The position numbers and the translations under genes were made by a program. A DNA stretch of 14,346 nt from Muribaculaceae bacterium (GTDB lineage Bacteria; Bacteroidota; Bacteroidia; Bacteroidales; Muribaculaceae), in contig JAEEVB010000032.1 in assembly GCA_016287065.1 (NCBI GenBank), positions 1 to 14,346 on the forward strand. The letters are read 5' to 3'. How positions within the stretch are numbered: position 1 is the stretch's first letter; each line of letters opens with the position of its first letter. This document shows positions 6,598-13,344 of the stretch, in pieces. Below the pieces are notes generated by a model, which ran no database searches, had not been told where the DNA came from, and saw only the letters and a program-made list of their open reading frames with translations.

Positions 6598-8271
6598 TTA
6601 TTTGATAATCACTTTGAAAGCCTTGTTGCTTGTGCTGGTGGTCATGAAGTAGACGCCTCGGGGCAGTTCGATGATAGCATCGTTCTCAAGGCTGGGAATC
6701 TCCCTGACGAGCTGGCCGTTGACGTTGAAGATGCGTGCCTTGCCCAGTGGTTCGCTGCACTTGACGAGGATGGCGCCATCCATGCCAATGATAGCCAGCG
6801 GCTTGTTGACAAACAGGTCGTTCACACCAGTTGCAGTGACTGTGATGACATTAGACTCGGGCGAAGTGTAACCCAGGCGGCTTGTCTGCACGGTGTAGGT
6901 CTGCGTCTGGTCGGAAGCAAAGTCGCTGATGAGGTAACTCGTTTCCTCCGAGTCTACATTAATTGACTCGCTTAAGACTATGTTGTTGTCTTTGTCGTAG
7001 ATGGTGCGGTTGAGCAGATAGAAGTCAATATCTTCGGTAGCTGCTTCCCAGTTAGCAACAAAGGAGTTGTCGGTAATTTCGGTAGCGGGCAGGGCTTTGA
7101 TGGCAGAGAGCGTGGGTGCTTCGTCACACTTGGCAAGCAGTTCCACGCCAATGCTGCCCACAAGGCCGCCGTCGCTGATGAGCAGTTTGGCGTTGTGCTC
7201 ACCTACGGTGGTCGGGGTGTAGGTGATCACCAGCGGATAGCCTTCTTCGGAGTTGGCAATGGTGCGGTCGATGCTGGTAACGTTGACCGAGAACATCGTG
7301 TAGTCGTTCTTGTAGAGCTGTACGCTCAAGTCGTGGGTCAGATTCTGGCCCTTGATATAGACGGTGTACTGTAACGACTTGCCGAGGGCCACCTCGCCAA
7401 AGTCGAGTATGGTGCCCTGGGTGGGCGTGATAAGCTCGGGATCACCGGTCACTTCACCACCGTCGCCATTATACACCTGGCCTTGTTTGTCGCCCCAAAT
7501 GTACTCGATGAGTTCGGGGTTATCGATAAACGGGTTACGGTTGTTTTGTATGTGATAGACAGCATCGTTGCGGTTCTTTTCCTTGTCGCTCACGGGGTCT
7601 TCACGTGCCCAGCGCAGCAGCAGGGCTATCGACCACTCGTTGAGCGTCTTCCAGTCGGCACTGTTGTTGCTCATCATGAAGGTGTACTTCCAGGTGTAAT
7701 CCTGATAGCAGGTGGCCATGTAGAAGTAGGTGCGTGCAAAGTCACCCTTGTAGCGGTCGTCGGGTTCAAACACGGTTGCGGCTCCACCGCCCTGACCTGT
7801 CTTGGGGGTACCGGTTTTCGTCACACCGTTGTTGAACACTATGGTCGAGACCTCGCCCAGTGGCCAGTGGAGCTTGGCGGTGTTGGCTTCGGCGTCGCTC
7901 GGGTAGAGGTGATACAGGTCGGTGTAACTCGGGTAAAGAGTGATGTCGTCATATCCTCCCCACCAGCTCTTGGGCAGGGCGTGCTCCTTGTTCATGCCAG
8001 ACACCGAACTTGAACCTCTGAAATGATACTCCACGTCCGAGTACATGTCCCACACGCGGCTAGGGTCGTCGGGCATGCAGTCGGTAGAGCAGAAGTAGTA
8101 CCACAAACTGCTGTAGTAGACAGCGGTGTGAGGTCTGATGAGGCTGAAAATGGCATCTTTCAGGGCTTGTCCGCTCTTGCCGTTGAGCGACTTGTAATAG
8201 CCTGCTGGGGCGTTGGCGACAGCGACGAGGGTCGTCAGCAGCAACGAAAGTGTAATGTAAAGTTTACGCAT
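6598..8271 (-). CDS. Secreted endonuclease I family protein with C-terminal sorting domain
   Basis: From the start at 8271 the protein has 557 residues. A frame extending upstream to 8403 would begin above the promoter boxes, so it is rejected. Residues 1-20 are a Sec signal peptide. Residues about 24-260 are an endonuclease I (EndA/NucM) domain. The active-site region is NKEHALPKSWW (94-104) with His97 as the expected catalytic base. Asn130 in SDAEANTAKLHWPLGE lies where the metal-binding Asn is expected, and NRNPFIDNPELIEYIW (244-259) matches the conserved C-terminal part of the domain. Residues about 283-382 look like an Ig-like domain with an HYDIN/choice-of-anchor style pattern. Residues about 388-481 look like fibronectin type III. 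Residues about 485-557 look like a type IX secretion type A sorting domain. It probably degrades extracellular DNA or RNA, for nutrition or clearing. Export by type IX secretion is inferred from the tail only. Confidence 0.9.
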   Translation of the reverse strand: MRKLYITLSLLLTTLVAVANAPAGYYKSLNGKSGQALKDAIFSLIRPHTAVYYSSLWYYFCSTDCMPDDPSRVWDMYSDVEYHFRGSSSVSGMNKEHALPKSWWGGYDDITLYPSYTDLYHLYPSDAEANTAKLHWPLGEVSTIVFNNGVTKTGTPKTGQGGGAATVFEPDDRYKGDFARTYFYMATCYQDYTWKYTFMMSNNSADWKTLNEWSIALLLRWAREDPVSDKEKNRNDAVYHIQNNRNPFIDNPELIEYIWGDKQGQVYNGDGGEVTGDPELITPTQGTILDFGEVALGKSLQYTVYIKGQNLTHDLSVQLYKNDYTMFSVNVTSIDRTIANSEEGYPLVITYTPTTVGEHNAKLLISDGGLVGSIGVELLAKCDEAPTLSAIKALPATEITDNSFVANWEAATEDIDFYLLNRTIYDKDNNIVLSESINVDSEETSYLISDFASDQTQTYTVQTSRLGYTSPESNVITVTATGVNDLFVNKPLAIIGMDGAILVKCSEPLGKARIFNVNGQLVREIPSLENDAIIELPRGVYFMTTSTSNKAFKVIIK

Positions 8272-8310
8272 ATAGTATAGTATTATTAATTTTAAACTAG
8301 TAAATGAATG

Positions 8311-8342
8311 CAAAGATAATTTGATTTCCAATAATAACCAAA
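8311..8342 (-). promoter_or_regulatory. Bacteroidetes-type promoter of the endonuclease gene
   Basis: On the minus strand the -7 box is TATCTTTG (8318-8311), an exact TAnnTTTG. A perfect TTTG -33 box (8342-8339) lies 20 nt upstream of it. Transcription should begin a few bases downstream, leaving a leader of roughly 35 nt before the ATG at 8271. Confidence 0.78.
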
Positions 8343-8358
8343 ATAAAGCCCATGAAAG

Positions 8359-8390
8359 TTTGGATGAGCCGAGAAACTTGCCTAAATTTG
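8359..8390 (+). promoter_or_regulatory. Bacteroidetes-type promoter of the glycosyltransferase-radC-TfoX operon
   Basis: The -33 box is TTTG (8359-8362) and the -7 box is TAAATTTG (8383-8390), both exact, with a 20-nt spacer. The start point should lie near 8396-8400, about 20 nt before the ATG at 8418. The ATG at 8352 lies upstream of both boxes and cannot be used from this promoter. Its -33 box lies 16 bp from that of the divergent promoter. Confidence 0.8.
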
Positions 8391-8417
8391 CATAGTAAAC
8401 CAATCAACGTGCCAGAT

Positions 8418-9416
8418 ATGCCTTATTTTTCAGTTATCATCCCCGTGTATAACCGTCCCGATGAGGTGCGTGACCTGTTGCGCAGCCTGAAACGCCAGTC
8501 ATCGCGCGACTTTGAGGTGCTCATCGTTGAAGACGGCTCAACCGTGCCTTGTGCCGACGAGGTGAAAACTTATGAGCACGAGCTTGATGTGCACTATTTC
8601 TATAAGGAGAATGAGGGGCGAAGCATTGCCCGCAACTATGGCATCGAGCGTGCCGTGGGCCAGTATTTCGTGTTCTTCGACAGCGATTGTGTGATTCCCG
8701 ACGACTATTTTGCTACTCTGGCGCGGGCACTCAAGGAGCACTATGTGCCCTGTTTTGGAGGTCCCGATGCAGCAAGCGTCGACTTCACCGATGTGCAGAA
8801 GGCCATTAATTTCTCTATGACTTCCTTCCTCACTACAGGAGGCATCAGAGGCGGCAAGGTGCAGCTCGAGAAGTTCGTGCCACGCTCCTTCAATATGGGT
8901 TATAGTCGCGAGGTGTGGAAGCGCGTGGGCGGTTTCCGCGAGATGTTCAGTGAAGATATCGACATGAGCACCCGCATCCGTCAGGCAGGCTTTGATATCA
9001 GGCTCATCCGTGAGGCCTATGTTTACCACAAGCGCCGCACCAGCCTTGCCAAGTTTGCCCGGCAAACCTACGTGTTTGGCATGTCGCGCATTACCCTCAA
9101 GCTGCTTTACCCCGATTCGCTCAAGCTGGTGCACACCCTGCCTGCTGTGTTTGTGGTGGGATGCCTGGCATTGGTGCTGCTCGCCATCTTCTGGCGTTGG
9201 TGGTGCATCTTGCCGCTGGCGCTCTACGTGCTGCTGCTGTGGGTAAGTGCCCTGGTCAAGACGCGCACCCTCAAGATAGCCTCGCTGGCAGTGGTCACGA
9301 GCTTTGTGCAGTTGGGTTGCTACGGCTACGGGTTCATCAAGGCCTTTGTGTGGAAAATCCTACTTGGCCATGGTCGTGATGTGCAGCAGGAGATAGCCAT
9401 GCGCAAAGGCAAATAG
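8418..9416 (+). CDS. Family 2 glycosyltransferase with C-terminal membrane segments
   Basis: The protein has 332 residues from the ATG at 8418, giving the typical GT-A opening PYFSVIIPVYNRP. An earlier in-frame ATG at 8352 lies above the promoter. Catalytic landmarks are VEDGS (37-41), the metal-binding DSD (88-90) in FVFFDSDC, and SEDIDM (178-183), which provides the family ED-type base. Residues about 240-275 and 285-312 hold three or so hydrophobic helices, so the enzyme is membrane-bound, with its catalytic domain in the cytoplasm. Family 2 enzymes transfer a sugar from a nucleotide donor to a lipid or polysaccharide acceptor; donor and acceptor are not readable here. It is first in a three-gene run with radC 10 nt downstream, and does not sit in a polysaccharide locus. 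Confidence 0.9.
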   Translation: MPYFSVIIPVYNRPDEVRDLLRSLKRQSSRDFEVLIVEDGSTVPCADEVKTYEHELDVHYFYKENEGRSIARNYGIERAVGQYFVFFDSDCVIPDDYFATLARALKEHYVPCFGGPDAASVDFTDVQKAINFSMTSFLTTGGIRGGKVQLEKFVPRSFNMGYSREVWKRVGGFREMFSEDIDMSTRIRQAGFDIRLIREAYVYHKRRTSLAKFARQTYVFGMSRITLKLLYPDSLKLVHTLPAVFVVGCLALVLLAIFWRWWCILPLALYVLLLWVSALVKTRTLKIASLAVVTSFVQLGCYGYGFIKAFVWKILLGHGRDVQQEIAMRKGK

Positions 9417-9426
9417 TTGAAACAAC

Positions 9427-10143
9427 ATGAATGACAATAATCACATGACACCACAGTCAAGGGCACTCAAGGAGCAGCTCTCAGAACAGGACCGACCGCG
9501 TGAGAAAGCCAAGGAAAAGGGCTTTGAGGCGCTCACCACAGCCGAATTGCTCGCCATCATCATTGGCAGTGGCACTCCGGGTGAATCGGTTGTTGACCTG
9601 TGTCAGCGCATTTTGCGTGATCACAACGGCAAACTCTATCTCGTGGCCCGTAACAGCATCAAGGACCTCATGCATTACAAAGGCATAGGCGAGGTGAAGG
9701 CCATTGAGGTGCTGGCAGCCCTCGAACTCTCGCGTCGTTACCAGCTCGAGAAATTTGAAGACGATGCCGTGGTACGTGAGAGCCGAGATGCTTATCAGTA
9801 TCTGCGCCAGCGCATGGAGCATCTGGAGCACGAGGAGATATGGATATTGTTGCTTAACCGCGGCCATCGCATTACGGGTAGCTATCGTGTCAGCTCAGGC
9901 GGAACCGCTATGGCTGTAGGCGATGTGAAAATCATTTTGCGCACCGCCCTTGAGCATCTTGCCGACGGCATGATTCTGGCACACAATCACCCGTCCGACA
10001 CCCTACAACCCAGTCCGCAGGACGATGCCCTCACCCGTCAGGTCAAGGACGGATGTAAGGCGGTGGGCATCACCCTGCTCGACCACATCATCGTCTGCCG
10101 GGGCGGCAACTACTACAGCTACGCCGACAATGCCCGTCTCTAA
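9427..10143 (+). CDS. radC: RadC family JAB/MPN-domain protein
   Basis: This 238-residue protein is a full-length RadC homologue. Residues about 20-105 form the N-terminal region with the DRPREK motif and a helix-hairpin-helix (HYKGIGEVKAIEVLAALELS). Residues about 115-238 form the JAB/MPN metalloprotease-like domain. Its metal-binding motif is complete: His186, His188, Ser196 and Asp199 in AHNHPSDTLQPSPQDD, with Glu136 or Glu137 upstream. The family was named for a DNA-repair role that was later withdrawn, and its true function is still open; links to recombination and competence exist in some bacteria. The start at 9427 is 10 nt after the glycosyltransferase stop. A second ATG at 9445 would also keep the whole conserved region. 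The TfoX-like gene follows after 11 nt. Confidence 0.93.
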   Translation: MNDNNHMTPQSRALKEQLSEQDRPREKAKEKGFEALTTAELLAIIIGSGTPGESVVDLCQRILRDHNGKLYLVARNSIKDLMHYKGIGEVKAIEVLAALELSRRYQLEKFEDDAVVRESRDAYQYLRQRMEHLEHEEIWILLLNRGHRITGSYRVSSGGTAMAVGDVKIILRTALEHLADGMILAHNHPSDTLQPSPQDDALTRQVKDGCKAVGITLLDHIIVCRGGNYYSYADNARL

Positions 10144-10154
10144 ATAAGTGCATT

Positions 10155-10472
10155 ATGGCAAGCAGTCTAGATTTTGTTCAGTATGTTGCTGACCAGTGCG
10201 CTGGAGCAGGAGAGATCATCACCAAAAAGATGTTTGGCGATTATGGGATTTATTGCAATGGAAAGATATTCGGATTGATCTGTGATGATAGTTTCTACCT
10301 GAAACCTACCGATGTTGTCAGACCACTACTTCGCAAGGTTGACATGCGTCCGCCTTACGAGGGTGCAAAAGACTATTTCTATATTGAAGACATCGATGAC
10401 CACGACTATATGAAGACGCTGGTCACAGAAACCTGCAAGGCGCTGCCCGAACCAAAATTCAAAAGAAAGTAA
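10155..10472 (+). CDS. TfoX/Sxy N-terminal domain protein
   Basis: This is a 105-residue protein consisting of only the TfoX N-terminal domain. The family signature is plain: TKKMFGDYGIYCNGKIFGLI (23-42), then DDSFYLKPTD (44-53) and a C-terminal segment rich in aromatic residues (YFYIEDIDDHDYM). In gammaproteobacteria the two-domain TfoX/Sxy protein activates natural competence genes with CRP. Single-domain homologues are widespread in Bacteroidetes and elsewhere and their role is unproven, so I do not call this a competence activator. The tail PEPKFKRK is basic. It is last in the operon after radC, and its stop is only 2 bp from the stop of the convergent dnaB. Confidence 0.87.
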   Translation: MASSLDFVQYVADQCAGAGEIITKKMFGDYGIYCNGKIFGLICDDSFYLKPTDVVRPLLRKVDMRPPYEGAKDYFYIEDIDDHDYMKTLVTETCKALPEPKFKRK

Positions 10473-10474
10473 CC

Positions 10475-12067
10475 TTAGAAGGGCGTGCTCTCTTCGCCGG
10501 GCCCTTGCAGGAAGTCGACATTGGGTGCCGGTGCATCGGGTGCGCCGCCTATGAATGGTGGCATTGTGTCGGGCATAGGTGCAGCATTGTCGGGTCCTTC
10601 GCTGTTCATCCTCGATTCTACCGTGTTGCTTGTGGTGACGAGGCTGTCGTCCCAATTCTCGAAGCGGGCATAGTGTGACACGAAACGCAGTTTCACATCG
10701 CCCACGGCGCCGCTACGGTGCTTGGCGATGATAAACTCGGCGAGTCCGCGAATGTCGTTCCCTTCGGCATCTTCGCTCGACTTGATGTAGTATTCGGGCC
10801 TGTGAATGAAGCACACAATGTCGGCATCCTGCTCAATAGCACCCGATTCGCGCAGGTCGCTCAGCTGTGGCCGCTTGCCGTTGCGGTCGTCGCCACGCTG
10901 CTCCACGCTTCGGTTGAGCTGCGACAGGGCTATGATGGGTATATTGAGCTCTTTGGCAAGTTGCTTGAGCGAGCGTGAGATGGTGCTCACTTCCTGTTCA
11001 CGGCTACCGAACTTCATGCCCGAGGCATTCATGAGCTGGAGGTAGTCGATGATGATGATTTTCACGCCATGCTCGCTTACCAGGCGGCGAGCCTTGGTCT
11101 GTAATTCAAATACCGAGAGTGAGGGCGTGTCGTCGACGTAGAGTGGGGCACTATATAGCTTCTTGACGCGCGACATGAGGTTGTCCCATTCCTCGGGTTT
11201 GAGCTGTCCGCTTTTGATGGTTTCGCTCTTGAGACTGCACACATTGCTGATGAGGCGGTTCACGAGCTGCAGGTTCGACATTTCGAGCGAGAAGAAAGCC
11301 ACAGGTATGTTGAAGTCTACTGCCATGTTCTTGGCCATAGAGAGGACGAGTGCGGTCTTACCCATGGCAGGTCGGGCGGCGACGATGATGAGGTCGCTGT
11401 CTTGCCAACCCGATGTGATCTTGTCAATGGCACGGAATCCGCTCTGCAATCCACTGAGTCCGCTGTCGCGGTTGGCGGCATCCTGAATCTTGGCGATGGC
11501 CTCGTTGATGATGGGGTCGATTTGCGTCACGTCGCGCTTAAGGGTCTTCTTGGAAATTTCGAAGAGTTTGCCCTCGGCTTCCTGCATGAGGTCGTAGACG
11601 TCGATAGACTCGTCGAAGGCCAATGTGCCTATCTGTGAACTGAAGCTGATGAGCTCTCGAGCCAGGAACTTCTGGGCCACAATGCGGGCATGATACTCCA
11701 CATTGGCGGCACTGGTCACGCGGCTGGTGAGCATGGATATGCGCACGGGGCCGCCCGCCTCGTCGAGTGTGCCATTGTTGCGCAGCTGCTCGGTGACGGT
11801 GAGCATATCGATGGGACGTTGCTTGGCACCGAGCGTCTGAATGGCCTCATATATCTTGGCATTGGCGTTATCATAGAAGCTGTCGGGCGACAGGATGTCG
11901 CACACGATGGAGTAGGCATTCTTCTCGAGCATGAGTGCGCCTAGCACCACTTCCTCGATTTCGAGGTCCTGTGGCTGCTGCTTGCCGTACTCAGAGGTTA
12001 TCTCGCTCTCGTGGCGTGGCCGCTGACGCTGGTTGCGTCGCTGTTCTTTGGTGAGTTCAAATTCCAT
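10475..12067 (-). CDS. dnaB: Replicative DNA helicase DnaB
   Basis: From the ATG at 12067 this gives a 530-residue protein. The longer frame from 12124 begins above the promoter and lacks family similarity. DnaB is the hexameric 5'-3' helicase that unwinds the replication fork. Residues about 33-135 form the N-terminal DnaB domain (primase-contact collar), then a linker to about 200. The RecA-like motor domain follows, with Walker A ARPAMGKT (231-238), Walker B IIIID (337-341), SQLNRSVEQR (382-391) as the switch region, and DLRESGAIEQDAD (404-416) with the arginine-finger region. No intein interrupts the usual insertion site. The last 50 residues are a proline- and acid-rich tail with no conserved motif. 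The gene has its own promoter and is antisense to, and convergent with, the TfoX-like gene. Confidence 0.96.
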   Translation of the reverse strand: MEFELTKEQRRNQRQRPRHESEITSEYGKQQPQDLEIEEVVLGALMLEKNAYSIVCDILSPDSFYDNANAKIYEAIQTLGAKQRPIDMLTVTEQLRNNGTLDEAGGPVRISMLTSRVTSAANVEYHARIVAQKFLARELISFSSQIGTLAFDESIDVYDLMQEAEGKLFEISKKTLKRDVTQIDPIINEAIAKIQDAANRDSGLSGLQSGFRAIDKITSGWQDSDLIIVAARPAMGKTALVLSMAKNMAVDFNIPVAFFSLEMSNLQLVNRLISNVCSLKSETIKSGQLKPEEWDNLMSRVKKLYSAPLYVDDTPSLSVFELQTKARRLVSEHGVKIIIIDYLQLMNASGMKFGSREQEVSTISRSLKQLAKELNIPIIALSQLNRSVEQRGDDRNGKRPQLSDLRESGAIEQDADIVCFIHRPEYYIKSSEDAEGNDIRGLAEFIIAKHRSGAVGDVKLRFVSHYARFENWDDSLVTTSNTVESRMNSEGPDNAAPMPDTMPPFIGGAPDAPAPNVDFLQGPGEESTPF

Positions 12068-12090
12068 AGTGGTGTTCAATTTTTCTGGTG

Positions 12091-12122
12091 CAAAGTTAGT
12101 ACAGATGCTCTGTAAGCCCAAC
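12091..12122 (-). promoter_or_regulatory. Bacteroidetes-type promoter of dnaB
   Basis: On the minus strand the -7 box is TAACTTTG (12098-12091), an exact TAnnTTTG. At 20 nt upstream lies GTTG (12122-12119), one base from TTTG. It sits about 24 nt before the ATG at 12067, which supports that start. Confidence 0.7.
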
Positions 12123-12179
12123 ACAAAGCCCCCTAAACTTATTCACAAGATATTAACGAGGCTACAGGCTGTGATCTGT

Positions 12180-12452
12180 TCACATCTGGTAATGAGAATG
12201 TAGTGTCAGAATATAGACGATGACAAGGTCGTCGTGTACACTATAAATGATACGATGCTCGCGAGTGATGCGTCGCGACCACTTGCCGGCAAGTGAGAAT
12301 CGCAGGGCCTCGGGTTTACCAATACCTGAGTAGGGATGCAGGGCAATATCGGCAAGCAGGCGGTTGATTTTATCAATTACTTTTTTGTTACCGCTCTTGA
12401 GGAAAAACTGATAGTGGGCTTTAGCCGTGTCGGTAAAAATTAGTCGGTACAT
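12180..12452 (-). CDS. yoeB: YoeB family toxin (ribosome-dependent mRNA endonuclease)
   Basis: This 90-residue protein has the length and fold pattern of YoeB, a RelE-superfamily toxin that enters the ribosomal A site and cuts mRNA. The core GKPEALRFSLAGKWSRRIT (45-63), then REHRIIYSV (64-72), is a clear match to E. coli YoeB. The expected catalytic residues are Glu48, Arg67, His87 and Tyr88, all present, so the toxin looks active. The C-terminus ends HSHYQM, close to the RYHY end of E. coli YoeB. Its start overlaps the end of yefM by 13 nt, suggesting translational coupling in which antitoxin is made first. The pair sits between dnaB and the omega gene, likely as an accessory insertion. Confidence 0.93.
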   Translation of the reverse strand: MYRLIFTDTAKAHYQFFLKSGNKKVIDKINRLLADIALHPYSGIGKPEALRFSLAGKWSRRITREHRIIYSVHDDLVIVYILTLHSHYQM

Positions 12453-12730
12453 GAAAGTCGTTTCAGATAGTCTTCAATTGATTCGTTCGGGTTTTGAGGC
12501 GTTGTTTTGCCGTACTTGATTTCCTCCTCGGCGGCTGCGATTGCGTTCATCAGATGTGGGTTGTTAAGGACGTGATGGGTCTCGATAAGGGCATTATAGT
12601 CATCCAGATTCATGATGACCACACTGTTGTTGCCCGAACGGTTCACGATGAGCGGCTCATTGTCGTTAACAACGGCGTCAAGATGGTGTTTCAGGTTTGA
12701 ACGGAGGTCGGTATAATTCGTTGTTCTCAT
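12440..12730 (-). CDS. yefM: YefM/Phd family antitoxin
   Basis: The protein has 96 residues from the ATG at 12730, a start chosen because MRTTNYTDLRSNL aligns with the known YefM start MRTISYSE. The ATG at 12739 would add three residues (MIT). Residues 1-55 form the Phd/YefM DNA-binding and dimerization fold (LIVNRSGNNSVVIMNLDDYNAL). The rest is a flexible acidic tail (EEEIKYGK, then PNESIEDYLKRL) that should wrap and block YoeB. As in the family, it should repress its own operon together with the toxin. The promoter upstream carries paired GTAC palindromes that suit this control. The gene precedes and overlaps yoeB. Confidence 0.93.
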   Translation of the reverse strand: MRTTNYTDLRSNLKHHLDAVVNDNEPLIVNRSGNNSVVIMNLDDYNALIETHHVLNNPHLMNAIAAAEEEIKYGKTTPQNPNESIEDYLKRLSCTD

Positions 12731-12750
12731 AGTTATCATGCTTTAGAATG

Positions 12751-12782
12751 CAAAAATAAGTACTTTTTTCTGTACTTTCAAT
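12751..12782 (-). promoter_or_regulatory. Promoter of yefM-yoeB
   Basis: On the minus strand the -7 box is TATTTTTG (12758-12751), an exact TAnnTTTG. The -33 box is ATTG (12782-12779), one base off TTTG, with a 20-nt spacer. The -7 box lies about 20 nt from the yefM ATG at 12730, so the leader is very short. The operator palindromes fill the spacer. Confidence 0.72.
12758..12777. promoter_or_regulatory. Predicted YefM-YoeB operator, paired GTAC palindromes
   Basis: Two GTAC-centred sites lie here: AAGTACTT (12758-12765), a perfect 8-bp palindrome, and TGTACT (12771-12776), one base off the TGTACA core known for E. coli yefM-yoeB. Centre-to-centre distance is 12 bp, the same as in E. coli. 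Together they also form an AAGTAC-N8-GTACTT inverted repeat. They occupy the spacer between the -33 and -7 boxes, so bound repressor would block RNA polymerase. Confidence 0.72.
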
Positions 12783-12900
12783 TTTTTTTCAAAAAAAGTG
12801 CTGTTTGCTTGCAACAAAATGGAGCCGAAATGCGTCTATTAGATGAATAACGTTAGTGACGAAATATAGACATAGAAACACTTCAAACAGTAGAAATTTT

Positions 12901-12942
12901 AAAAAAGGAAACACCCTGACGTCGGGATGATGTCAGGGTGTT
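12901..12942 (-). terminator. Intrinsic terminator of the bamD-omega operon
   Basis: On the minus strand, 12942-12929 pairs with 12923-12910 as a 14-bp stem with one G-T wobble and a 5-nt loop. Six T residues follow at 12906-12901. It starts 33 nt after the omega stop at 12976 and separates this operon from yefM-yoeB. Confidence 0.87.
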
Positions 12943-12975
12943 GTGAGTTTTGATGGGCCGCCTTGGCGGAATCAA

Positions 12976-13314
12976 TCAGAAGTTGAAGTCGTCCTTCTCC
13001 TTTGCCACGTTGCGGAACGCCAGCTTGCCGTCGCAATACTCTTGAGTGGCGATGAGGGTGGGCTTAGGCAGCTTCTCGTAGTATTTTGAGATTTCGATCT
13101 GCTCACGGTTCTCGGAAATTTCTTCGAGGTTGTCGTTGAGCGTGGCAAACTCCTGGAGTTTCTTCTCGAGGTCGTTCTTCATCTCACTCGAAATCTGGTT
13201 GGCGCGCTTGCCAATGATGGCTACGGTTTCGTAGATGTTGCCGGTGGGTTGAGCCATCTCGATGAGATCGTGCACCGAAGTGGTGAGAGGTGCGTTAGTC
13301 TTTTTGTAATCCAT
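12976..13314 (-). CDS. rpoZ: RNA polymerase omega subunit, Bacteroidetes type
   Basis: This 112-residue protein matches the Bacteroidetes version of omega, a member of the Rpb6/omega superfamily. It clamps the beta-prime subunit and helps assemble RNA polymerase. The signature is PTGNIYETVAIIGKRANQI (23-41), with the conserved IxxKRANQI helix, followed by a charged coiled segment (LEKKLQEFATLNDNLEEI) and EKLPKPTLIATQEY (79-92). This form is longer than the roughly 90-residue proteobacterial protein. It starts 30 nt after the bamD stop and probably shares its transcript, an arrangement I recall as common in Bacteroidales. A terminator follows. Gene symbol follows common usage for the subunit. 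Confidence 0.92.
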   Translation of the reverse strand: MDYKKTNAPLTTSVHDLIEMAQPTGNIYETVAIIGKRANQISSEMKNDLEKKLQEFATLNDNLEEISENREQIEISKYYEKLPKPTLIATQEYCDGKLAFRNVAKEKDDFNF

Positions 13315-13344
13315 TGTTAAAGAAATCTACTTTATAAGTGATAA

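Noticed and set aside
8272..8403. 44-residue N-terminal extension of the endonuclease
   Set aside because: Its start lies upstream of the -33 and -7 boxes, and the signal peptide begins cleanly at the ATG at 8271.
12958..12969. CCGCC-TT-GGCGG inverted repeat just before the omega terminator
   Set aside because: The 2-nt loop forces a shortened 4-bp stem and no T-run follows, so it is probably incidental.
12743..12975. Search for a small gene or RNA in the gap between yefM and the omega gene
   Set aside because: Beyond the yefM promoter/operator and the omega terminator I see only AT-rich sequence with very short frames (for example 7 codons at about 12820).
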